The translations under genes and the position numbers were made by a program. A model generated the notes under the pieces. The model was not told the DNA's origin and did no database searches. It worked only from the letters and a program-made list of their open reading frames with translations. Shown here one piece after another: positions 1 to 5,989 of a stretch of 16,600 bases of DNA (the stretch's first letter is position 1; every line of letters begins with the position of its first letter). Source of the DNA: Crocinitomicaceae bacterium (lineage in GTDB: Bacteria > Bacteroidota > Bacteroidia > Flavobacteriales_D > Crocinitomicaceae); the NCBI GenBank assembly GCA_002696025.1, contig NZQU01000045.1, forward strand, positions 1-16,600. Reading direction: 5' to 3'.

Positions 1-87
1 GTTAGTTTTATGGGAGCATTAATGTTTTCAATATTGATTGTGCTCATTCAAAAAAGAATCAATGAGATGAAAGCTATTGAAAAGTGA
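1..87 (+). CDS. C-terminal end of a membrane protein (partial)
   Basis: Frame 1 is open from the first base to a TGA at 85-87 and encodes 28 residues: a hydrophobic segment (FMGALMFSILIVLI) followed by a charged tail (QKRINEMKAIEK). One C-terminal membrane helix with a short basic cytoplasmic tail, directly before an O-antigen ligase/polymerase gene, would fit a Wzz/GumC-type polysaccharide chain-length determinant, but so little is present that this is only a guess from context. The stop codon overlaps the GTG start of the next gene (GTGA), implying translational coupling in a surface-polysaccharide operon that begins left of the window. Confidence 0.6.
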   Translation, partial: VSFMGALMFSILIVLIQKRINEMKAIEK

Positions 88-1526
88 AGTTTTTAGGTAA
101 AAATCTATTTTTTTTCTTTACTGCCATAATTTTTATAGGAGCTTCCATTTTTTTTTCTTTTAAAGGATTGTATTTACTGTTAATTATTTTACCTCTAGGG
201 CTTTTGGTTTTATATACCAGCCTTTACCAAACAAAATATCTTTTTTTATCTCTTGCATTATTAACTCCATTATCTATTAATATTGAGGAGTATACAGAAG
301 GCTTTGGATTATTCTTGCCTACTGAACCGATTTTATTTGGTTTAATGATTCTGTATTTCTTCTATCAAATTAACAGCTCTATTAGCAATACAAAAATTTG
401 GAAACATCCTATTATAGTTGCAGCAATAATTTATTTTTCATTTGTTTTAATAGCATCATTTACCAGTAGTGCTCCATTGGTTTCATTTAAATTTTTACTA
501 AGTAAGCTATGGTTTTTTGTTCCAATGGTTTTGTTTGGAAGCTTCTTTTTTAGAAAAAAAGAAAACATACGTTACTTTTTATATTTATTTGTTCTGGGAT
601 GTTTTATTGCCATTGTATATACTTTATCTATTCATGCCTCTTATAACTTTGGTGAAAAAGAAGGGCATTGGGTGATGTGGCCATTTTTCAAAGACCATAC
701 TGTATATGGCGCCATAATTGCATTGGTTTTACCTTTAGCAATTGGTTTATTAGTATCTAAAAAGCATTCAGCTTTAAATTACATTCATTACCTATTTATA
801 ATCATAGTTATTATTATTGGCCTTTACTTCTCCTACACTAGAGCAGCATGGCTAAGCATTATTGTCGCATTATTTATTCTTTTACTTATCTACTATAGAG
901 TTAAATTTAGCTATATAGCAAGTTTTTCTGCATTATTTTTAATTACTGTTTTATTATCATGGGATTCCATTCAAATGGAGATGGAAAGAAACAAATATGA
1001 ACACACAACAGAAGAATTTGGAGAAAGAATTCAGAGTGCTGCTAACATTACAACAGATGCTTCTAACCTAGAAAGGCTTAACAGATGGGAGTGTGCTATC
1101 GAAATGTTTAAAGAAAAACCTCTTTTAGGATTTGGTCCTGGAACATATGCCTTTGAATATGCAAGATTTCAAAGACCTGAAAACCTAACCATTATATCAA
1201 CTAACTTCGGAAATATGGGCAATGCACATAGTGAGTATTTAAGTGCTTTAAGTGAGAATGGGATTTTTGGATTTATCAGCTTTATTGGGCTTGTATCAGC
1301 TATATTTTACTCTGCAATAACTTTATTTTTAGCTTGGCCCAAAGAGGATCAAGAAACAAGAATATTAATCTTAAGCATAATCCTGTCTTTAAGCACCTAT
1401 TTCTTCCATGCAATATTGAACAACTTTCTTGACACAGACAAAGCAGCAGTCCCCATTTGGGCAATGTGTTCTATTATAATAGCTTTAAAAATAAATCTAG
1501 GACGTTATAAAAAAGAAGTTTCTTAA
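84..1526 (+). CDS. O-antigen ligase / polymerase family membrane protein (Wzy_C type)
   Basis: A 480-residue polytopic inner-membrane protein of the O-antigen ligase/polymerase superfamily, whose members join or polymerise undecaprenyl-linked glycans on the periplasmic face. About a dozen hydrophobic segments are visible. The family signature SYTRAAW lies at residues 250-256 at the end of a membrane helix. A long periplasmic loop (about 293-394) carries the second signature: R331/R334/W335, GFGPGTY near 349-355, and NAHSEYLSALSENGIFG starting at N380, with H382 as the expected key histidine. The start is GTG at 84, overlapping the previous stop codon; no in-frame ATG lies in the first 190 codons, so GTG is required. 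Sequence cannot separate ligase (WaaL-like), O-antigen polymerase (Wzy) and exopolysaccharide polymerase roles, so no symbol is given. Its 3' end lies 3 bp from the convergent rny gene. Confidence 0.85.
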   Translation: MKFLGKNLFFFFTAIIFIGASIFFSFKGLYLLLIILPLGLLVLYTSLYQTKYLFLSLALLTPLSINIEEYTEGFGLFLPTEPILFGLMILYFFYQINSSISNTKIWKHPIIVAAIIYFSFVLIASFTSSAPLVSFKFLLSKLWFFVPMVLFGSFFFRKKENIRYFLYLFVLGCFIAIVYTLSIHASYNFGEKEGHWVMWPFFKDHTVYGAIIALVLPLAIGLLVSKKHSALNYIHYLFIIIVIIIGLYFSYTRAAWLSIIVALFILLLIYYRVKFSYIASFSALFLITVLLSWDSIQMEMERNKYEHTTEEFGERIQSAANITTDASNLERLNRWECAIEMFKEKPLLGFGPGTYAFEYARFQRPENLTIISTNFGNMGNAHSEYLSALSENGIFGFISFIGLVSAIFYSAITLFLAWPKEDQETRILILSIILSLSTYFFHAILNNFLDTDKAAVPIWAMCSIIIALKINLGRYKKEVS

Positions 1527-1529
1527 TAT

Positions 1530-3062
1530 TTACTTCGCATAATTTACCGCACGCTTTTCTCTTATAACAGTTACCTTAACCTGACCAGGATAAGTCATTT
1601 CGGTTTGTATTTTTTGAGATATCGAAAATGACAACTCATCAGATTTCTTATCTGAAACTTTAGAAGACTCAACCATGACCCTTAATTCTCGCCCTGCTTG
1701 GATTGCATAAGCACTTGAAACGCCATCATAAGAAAGCGCAAGAGATTCTAGTTCTTTAAGTCTTTTAATGTATGCGTCAACAATTTCTCTTCGCGCACCA
1801 GGTCTTGCACCTGATATCGCATCACAAACCTGAACAATAGGTGAAATTAGGCTTGTCATTTCGATTTCATCGTGATGAGCCCCTATTGCATTACATACAA
1901 TTTCTTTTTCACCATATTTTTGTGCCAATTTCATCCCCAAGATGGCATGTGGCAATTCAGGCTCTTCATCCGGCACTTTTCCAATATCATGCAAAAGACC
2001 AGCTCTTTTAGCCAACTTTACATTTAAACCTAATTCTGAAGCCATAATAGCAGATAAATTAGCCACTTCCCTTGAGTGTTTTAATAAGTTTTGACCATAA
2101 GAAGATCGAAATTTCATTCTACCAACCATTCTTATAAGTTCTGGGTTTAAATTATGAATACCTAGATCAATACATGTTCTTTTGCCTGTTTCAGCAATTT
2201 CATCATTTAGGTTTTTTTTCGTTTTAGCAACCACTTCTTCAATTCTAGCTGGATGAATTCTCCCATCGGTTACCAATTGATGCAACGAAAGTCTTGCAAT
2301 TTCTCTTCTAATTGGATCAAAACAAGATAAAATAATTGCCTCGGGAGTATCATCAACAATAATTTCAACACCAGTAGCCGCTTCTATTGCACGGATGTTT
2401 CGTCCCTCACGTCCAATAATTCTTCCTTTGATTTCATCTGATTCAATATTAAAAATTGAAACAGCATTTTCTATTGCTTGTTCTGTTGCAACTCTTTGAA
2501 TTGATTGTACAACAATCTTTTTAGCTTCATTATTTGCATTTAGTTTAGCCTCCTCAATGATTTCTTTTGATTGAATCATTGCATTTGCCTTCACCTCATC
2601 TGTAAGTGCTTCTAATAGCTTTTTGCGAGCTTCCTCAACAGACATGTCACTTATTTTAGATAATTCATCGACTCTTTGTTCTTGAATTTTACTCAATTCA
2701 TCTTTCTTTGTTTGAATGTTTTTAAGTTTAGAATCATAATCTAATTTTAAGCGATCTATTCCCTTTTCTTTTCTTTTTAATTCTTCTGTTTTTTGTTGAA
2801 GATTTTTCTCTCTATTTCTATTTCTATCCTCGGACGATTGAAGCTTTCTGTTCCTTTCTTTGATTGAACTATCATGTTCAGACTTAAGCTTTAAAAATCT
2901 TTCTTTTGCCTCAAGGTATTTTGCTTTTTTGATATTTTCACCTTCTTTAGTTGCATCTTTAATCAATTTTTGTGTTTTTGATTTCAAGACAAAACGATGA
3001 ACAATAGATGTAGCTATTACACCTCCTAATGATCCTAATAAAATATATAATATAAGTTCCAT
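1530..3062 (-). CDS. rny: Ribonuclease Y
   Basis: A 510-residue membrane-anchored endoribonuclease that starts mRNA decay. Domain order is canonical: an N-terminal membrane helix (residues 3-20), a long highly charged coiled coil (about 30-185), a KH RNA-binding domain with the signature GRIIGREGRNIR at 213-224, and an HD phosphohydrolase domain. In the HD domain the metal ligands are visible as H329 (LLKHS), H358-D359 (LLHDIGK), H396-H397 (GAHHDE) and D414 (VCDAISGARPGARRE). The C-terminus has the typical YPGQVKVTVIRE near 491-502. Length matches the family (about 510-520). It is the last gene of a coiled-coil protein / zapA / rny operon, 49 bp after the zapA stop codon. That gap contains an inverted repeat reaching into the rny start codon (separate entry). 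Confidence 0.97.
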   Translation of the reverse strand: MELILYILLGSLGGVIATSIVHRFVLKSKTQKLIKDATKEGENIKKAKYLEAKERFLKLKSEHDSSIKERNRKLQSSEDRNRNREKNLQQKTEELKRKEKGIDRLKLDYDSKLKNIQTKKDELSKIQEQRVDELSKISDMSVEEARKKLLEALTDEVKANAMIQSKEIIEEAKLNANNEAKKIVVQSIQRVATEQAIENAVSIFNIESDEIKGRIIGREGRNIRAIEAATGVEIIVDDTPEAIILSCFDPIRREIARLSLHQLVTDGRIHPARIEEVVAKTKKNLNDEIAETGKRTCIDLGIHNLNPELIRMVGRMKFRSSYGQNLLKHSREVANLSAIMASELGLNVKLAKRAGLLHDIGKVPDEEPELPHAILGMKLAQKYGEKEIVCNAIGAHHDEIEMTSLISPIVQVCDAISGARPGARREIVDAYIKRLKELESLALSYDGVSSAYAIQAGRELRVMVESSKVSDKKSDELSFSISQKIQTEMTYPGQVKVTVIREKRAVNYAK

Positions 3063-3115
3063 AATTACAATTTAATTGCAAAAAGGATGTGGAAAACGAA
3101 TAATATTGTAATTAT
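3061..3115 (-). promoter_or_regulatory. Inverted repeat from zapA stop to rny start (possible mRNA hairpin)
   Basis: Two perfectly complementary 11-base arms, ATAATTACAAT at 3061-3071 and ATTGTAATTAT at 3105-3115, are separated by 33 bases. The right arm covers the zapA TAA (3112-3114). The left arm covers two of the three bases of the rny ATG (3060-3062). In the minus-strand transcript the arms would pair into an AU-rich stem (one G-C pair) holding the rny start codon next to the zapA stop codon. Arm complementarity is seen directly; a role in translational coupling or RNase Y autoregulation is inference, and chance pairing is possible in such AT-rich DNA. Confidence 0.4.
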
Positions 3116-3405
3116 TCCATAGAACTTAACTCTTCATCTAAAAGTCTAATTGCCTCATCTATTTCAAGGAATCCATCAGATTCAGAAATTTTTTGAGTGC
3201 TGTCTTTCGGATTTAAAAGTAATTGCAGTGAAGCCATAGCCATTAAGTCTTGCATGTCTTTAACTGCATAGTTTTTTTTTAATATCTCTATTGCTCGATT
3301 GATGTCATCTGAAGCTTTTTTAATTCCAGCCTCTTCACCTTTATTTATTTTAAGAGGATACGATCTTCCTCCTATTTCAATATTTAATGACACTTTCTCA
3401 CTCAT
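3112..3405 (-). CDS. zapA: Cell division protein ZapA
   Basis: A 97-residue ZapA-family protein, expected to bind FtsZ in the cytoplasm and bundle or stabilise Z-ring filaments. The N-terminal family pattern is visible: a beta-strand segment (VSLNIEIGGRSYPLKI), then a helix (GIKKASDDINRAIEILKKNY) and the QDLMAMASLQLLL stretch that begins the C-terminal helix used for dimer/tetramer coiled coils. The remaining tail (about 65-97) is acidic and helical. Length is normal for the family. It starts 4 bp after the stop of an upstream coiled-coil gene and is followed by rny, an arrangement known in Bacteroidota. A 9-base T run (lysine/asparagine codons on the coding strand) lies near 3272-3280. Confidence 0.88.
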   Translation of the reverse strand: MSEKVSLNIEIGGRSYPLKINKGEEAGIKKASDDINRAIEILKKNYAVKDMQDLMAMASLQLLLNPKDSTQKISESDGFLEIDEAIRLLDEELSSME

Positions 3406-3409
3406 TCAG

Positions 3410-3721
3410 TTACCTTTTTAAGTGTTCAATACAAAATTCTATTTCATTAATCATCTCATCTATTTCTTCACTAGACTTAGCATTATTAAATAAATGAGTT
3501 CCATCATCTTTGTTGCGAGCCGCTTCCAATTTAGATTTTATATCGACGTTTTCTTCAAGAATCTTTTTGTTTTCATCTTTAAGATTAAAAATATCTTTTT
3601 GCAATGAATCTATCTTTTCTTGCAAACTTTGATTGTTTAACCTCTCTTCTAAAAGATTATTATGAATCGCATTAACTTTTTGTCTAATACTATCTATTCT
3701 ATGAAGTGTTTCTTCACTCAT
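3410..3721 (-). CDS. Small coiled-coil protein upstream of zapA
   Basis: A 103-residue soluble protein with no named family that I recognise. Residues about 5-70 form a near-continuous heptad pattern rich in Leu/Ile at core positions and Glu/Lys outside (for example LQEKIDSLQKDIFNLKDENK), so a parallel coiled coil is likely. A short linker (about 71-82) leads to a C-terminal helix, EEIDEMINEIEFCIEHLKR. I recall similar short coiled-coil proteins beside zapA in other Bacteroidota. It is first in the operon with zapA (4 bp gap) and rny, and a strong promoter sits directly upstream. By size, architecture and neighbour it could be a ZapB-like ZapA partner, but no sequence similarity to ZapB is claimed. 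Confidence 0.8.
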   Translation of the reverse strand: MSEETLHRIDSIRQKVNAIHNNLLEERLNNQSLQEKIDSLQKDIFNLKDENKKILEENVDIKSKLEAARNKDDGTHLFNNAKSSEEIDEMINEIEFCIEHLKR

Positions 3722-3736
3722 GGATTTAGCTTTTTA

Positions 3737-3767
3737 CAAAAATAACAATCCACAACTAATATTCAAA
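3737..3767 (-). promoter_or_regulatory. Bacteroidota-type promoter for the coiled-coil/zapA/rny operon
   Basis: Read on the minus strand, a TTTG (3767-3764) is followed by exactly 19 bases and then TATTTTTG (3744-3737). This matches the known Bacteroidota primary sigma consensus TTTG-N19-TAnnTTTG at every fixed position. Transcription would begin near 3730, giving a leader of about 10 bases before the ATG at 3721. The site lies in the 75-bp gap after tsaB, so the zapA operon can be expressed independently of tsaB and its upstream regulator. It is the only full match I found in the intergenic regions of this window. Confidence 0.55.
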
Positions 3768-3796
3768 TCTGATTAGATAAATGATTTTTATTTAGT

Positions 3797-4471
3797 TCAT
3801 TTTTTAGAATTTTTCGCTTGTGTGGTTTGAAATTCCTTATAGTAATTGGGCTCAAATAATGCAAGGTTTTCGAAATCTTGATTATTAAATTTTTTATATG
3901 CAAGTTCAACCTGATATTTTGAAGATAAAGTCACATCAAAAAGGAAAGCAATCTTTCTATGGGACCAAATATTTTTAACCTTAAATGCTCCATCACCAAC
4001 AACGGTTAAAGGATCAAATCTTAAATATGAATCTTCATCAAGAACATCTGGACTGGTTTGTTTTAAAACATCTATGCCATTTGAAATACATGAATACACC
4101 TCCATTCTTCTTGCATCAATCATTGAACAAACATTCCCTCTCACTCCCATTTTTCTAGCACAAATATCATATACTTGAAGAGTTGGAATGGAAATTAAGG
4201 GTATATTAAGAGCATAGCAAATACCTTTAGCTGTTGAGGATCCAATCCTAAGTCCAGTATAGGAACCGGGGCCTGAAGAAAAGGAAACAGCACTTAATTG
4301 TTTGAAAGCAATTTGATTTCTTTTTGTTAATTCTTGAATATTTGAAGTTAGTTTTTCAGAATGAATATAATTTTCAGGATGTTCTTCAATTATGTCAATT
4401 AAAACACCATTTTTAGATATTGCTGTTGAGCAAGTCTTAGTTGCTGTTTCTATATGAAGAATAAAAGTCAT
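3797..4471 (-). CDS. tsaB: tRNA threonylcarbamoyladenosine biosynthesis protein TsaB
   Basis: A 224-residue member of the ASKHA-fold TsaB/YeaZ family. It dimerises with TsaD and is needed to transfer the threonylcarbamoyl group to A37 of ANN-decoding tRNAs. Visible family features are the N-terminal strand-turn ILHIETATKTCSTAIS (residues 4-19, in place of the usual ILAIDTA), and the signature SSGPGSYTGLRIGSS at 65-79 followed by KGICYALNIPLISIPTL. The C-terminal half is less conserved, as is usual for TsaB. Its ATG (4469-4471) overlaps the TGA of the upstream response-regulator gene by 4 bp (ATGA), so the two are probably co-transcribed and translationally coupled. A separate promoter follows before the next gene. 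Confidence 0.92.
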   Translation of the reverse strand: MTFILHIETATKTCSTAISKNGVLIDIIEEHPENYIHSEKLTSNIQELTKRNQIAFKQLSAVSFSSGPGSYTGLRIGSSTAKGICYALNIPLISIPTLQVYDICARKMGVRGNVCSMIDARRMEVYSCISNGIDVLKQTSPDVLDEDSYLRFDPLTVVGDGAFKVKNIWSHRKIAFLFDVTLSSKYQVELAYKKFNNQDFENLALFEPNYYKEFQTTQAKNSKK

Positions 4472-5157
4472 GCGTTTTTAATTGATAGCTTTAGTCCAAT
4501 TCCATGAATATTTTCTATTTGAACATCTGCGTCTTCTTTCAAGTACTTCCTGAGCTTTGTAATAAAAACATCCATACTTCTTCCTGTAAAATAATCATCT
4601 TGACCCCATACTGAGTTTAATATAATTTCCCTTGGAGTAACTTCATTTACATACTTACATAAAATCTTTAAAATCTGAGCTTCTTTTTTAGTTAACTTTT
4701 TAATTTGTTCATCCAAAATCAAACAAAATTCTGAAGTATCAAAAAGATATGACCCTATCGAAATAACTGGACTCTCTTTAACAGGAATGATTTCAACTCT
4801 CTTTAATAGAGCTTTAACCCTAAAGGAAAACTCTTCCATAGAAAATGGTTTTGTTAAATAATCATCCCCACCAGATTTGAAGCCTTCTATACGATCATCA
4901 GTCATTGTCTTTGCGGTTAAAAAAAGTATAGGTGTTTTTTGATCTGTTTTACGTATGTCTTTTGCCAAAGTAAAACCATCCTTTAAAGGCATCATGACAT
5001 CAAAAACACAAAGGTGGTATTTGTGCTCGTGAAAGTTTACCAAAGCCTCAACACCATTGGTGCTAAGAGTGACATCATAGCCATCAGATTTTAACTGATC
5101 AGAAATGACAAACCCGAGATTAACATCATCTTCAGCCAACAATATCCTAACACTCAT
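4468..5157 (-). CDS. OmpR-family response regulator, RprY-like
   Basis: A 229-residue transcription factor with a receiver domain (about 3-118) and a winged-helix DNA-binding domain (about 130-226). Receiver residues are all present: acidic pocket E9/D10, phospho-acceptor D53 (VFDVMMP), T81 and K103 (LTKPF). The output domain shows the recognition-helix pattern RSMDVFITKLRKYL and the wing IENIHGIGLKL. The receiver closely resembles Bacteroidota RprY-type regulators as I recall them (LAEDDxNLGF, FDVMMPxKDGFTLAxDIR). No histidine kinase is adjacent, so it must be partnered from elsewhere. It is divergent from a second OmpR-type regulator across a 146-bp AT-rich gap and overlaps tsaB by 4 bp. 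Assignment to the family is secure; RprY orthology is probable but not proven. Confidence 0.9.
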   Translation of the reverse strand: MSVRILLAEDDVNLGFVISDQLKSDGYDVTLSTNGVEALVNFHEHKYHLCVFDVMMPLKDGFTLAKDIRKTDQKTPILFLTAKTMTDDRIEGFKSGGDDYLTKPFSMEEFSFRVKALLKRVEIIPVKESPVISIGSYLFDTSEFCLILDEQIKKLTKKEAQILKILCKYVNEVTPREIILNSVWGQDDYFTGRSMDVFITKLRKYLKEDADVQIENIHGIGLKLSIKNA

Positions 5158-5303
5158 TCATATTTAATTAAAGTCAATAAACTGTTTATAAAAATACAAA
5201 ATACTATTGTCACATTTGAATAAAAGAAAACAAAATATAATTAATCGTTTATAATAATTATATGTTAAAATATGATTAATTTAGAATACATTTTACATTA
5301 AAT
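5158..5303. promoter_or_regulatory. Divergent regulatory region between two OmpR-type regulator genes
   Basis: This 146-bp, extremely AT-rich gap separates two divergently transcribed response-regulator genes and must hold both promoters. An inverted repeat is visible, AATTAATC at 5239-5246 and GATTAATT at 5274-5281, flanking a smaller palindrome of TATAAT and ATTATA arms at 5250-5262. CACATTTG near 5212-5219 misses the TAnnTTTG -7 box by one base. No complete -33/-7 pair was found on either strand. The repeats could be regulator sites, but base composition alone makes such matches easy to find. Confidence 0.35.
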
Positions 5304-5981
5304 ATGGCTCAAACAAAAAAGAAAATTTTACTAATTGATGATGAACCTGATATTACCGAGCTTATCCAATTTCACCTTGAACAAAAGGAATACATTGTAA
5401 AAACGGCAGCCGATGGACTTAAAGGGATTAAAATTGCTAGAGAATTTATGCCCGATTTGATATTACTTGATGTAATGATGCCAGAAATGGATGGTATCGA
5501 AGTTTGCCAGCTTTTAAAAGAAGACTCTAAAACCAAAAATATTTTAATCTGTTTTTTAAGTGCTAGAAGCGAAGATTATAGTCAAATTGCAGGTTTGGAC
5601 GCAGGTGCTGATGATTATGTAACTAAACCTATAAAGCCTAAGGTATTGTTAAGTCGAATTAAAGCTTTACTTAGGAGATCTAGCGAAACCCATTCTGAAA
5701 CTCAAAATTCCAAACTTATAATCATACCAGAAAAGTATATTGTAAAAAAAGATGGAATCAAAATTCATTTGCCAAGAAAGGAATTTGAATTACTCTCTCT
5801 TCTATCTTCAAAACCAGACCACGTATTTAACCGAGAAGTCATATTAAATACTGTTTGGGGATCAGATATAATTGTAGGTGATCGAACAATAGATGTTCAT
5901 ATAAGAAAACTTAGATCTAAAATTGGAGCTGAACACATTCAAACAATTAAGGGTGTCGGCTATAAATTTATGAACGGATAG
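5304..5981 (+). CDS. OmpR/PhoB-family response regulator
   Basis: A 225-residue regulator with a receiver domain (about 7-123) and a winged-helix output domain (about 132-223). The receiver has acidic pocket D12/D13, phospho-acceptor D56 (LLDVMMPEMDG), S86 (CFLSAR) and K108 (YVTKPI). The output domain begins with the PhoB-like PRKEFELLSLLSS stretch and contains DRTIDVHIRKLRSKIG (recognition helix) and IQTIKGVGYKF (wing). Overall it resembles PhoB-type regulators, including the Bacteroidota branch usually paired with PhoR-like kinases. No kinase follows: the next gene is a convergent protease whose stop codon is 8 bp away. The gene is therefore an orphan at this locus, and phosphate control is not established by the sequence. 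Confidence 0.9.
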   Translation: MAQTKKKILLIDDEPDITELIQFHLEQKEYIVKTAADGLKGIKIAREFMPDLILLDVMMPEMDGIEVCQLLKEDSKTKNILICFLSARSEDYSQIAGLDAGADDYVTKPIKPKVLLSRIKALLRRSSETHSETQNSKLIIIPEKYIVKKDGIKIHLPRKEFELLSLLSSKPDHVFNREVILNTVWGSDIIVGDRTIDVHIRKLRSKIGAEHIQTIKGVGYKFMNG

Positions 5982-5989
5982 TAGACTCC

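Noticed and set aside
108..156. T8 (108-115) and T9 (148-156) tracts at the 5' end of the O-antigen ligase/polymerase gene as possible phase-variation sites
   Set aside because: Equally long tracts occur in housekeeping genes here (T9 in zapA near 3272-3280, T8 in rny near 2212-2219), so they reflect AT-rich codon use and not a dedicated switch.
1515..1545. Bidirectional terminator between the convergent ligase/polymerase and rny genes
   Set aside because: The stop codons are 3 bp apart and the only inverted repeat (AAGAA/TTCTT) is 5 bp; no convincing hairpin with a T-tract. The other convergent junctions (5981/5990, 13835/13838) are equally bare.
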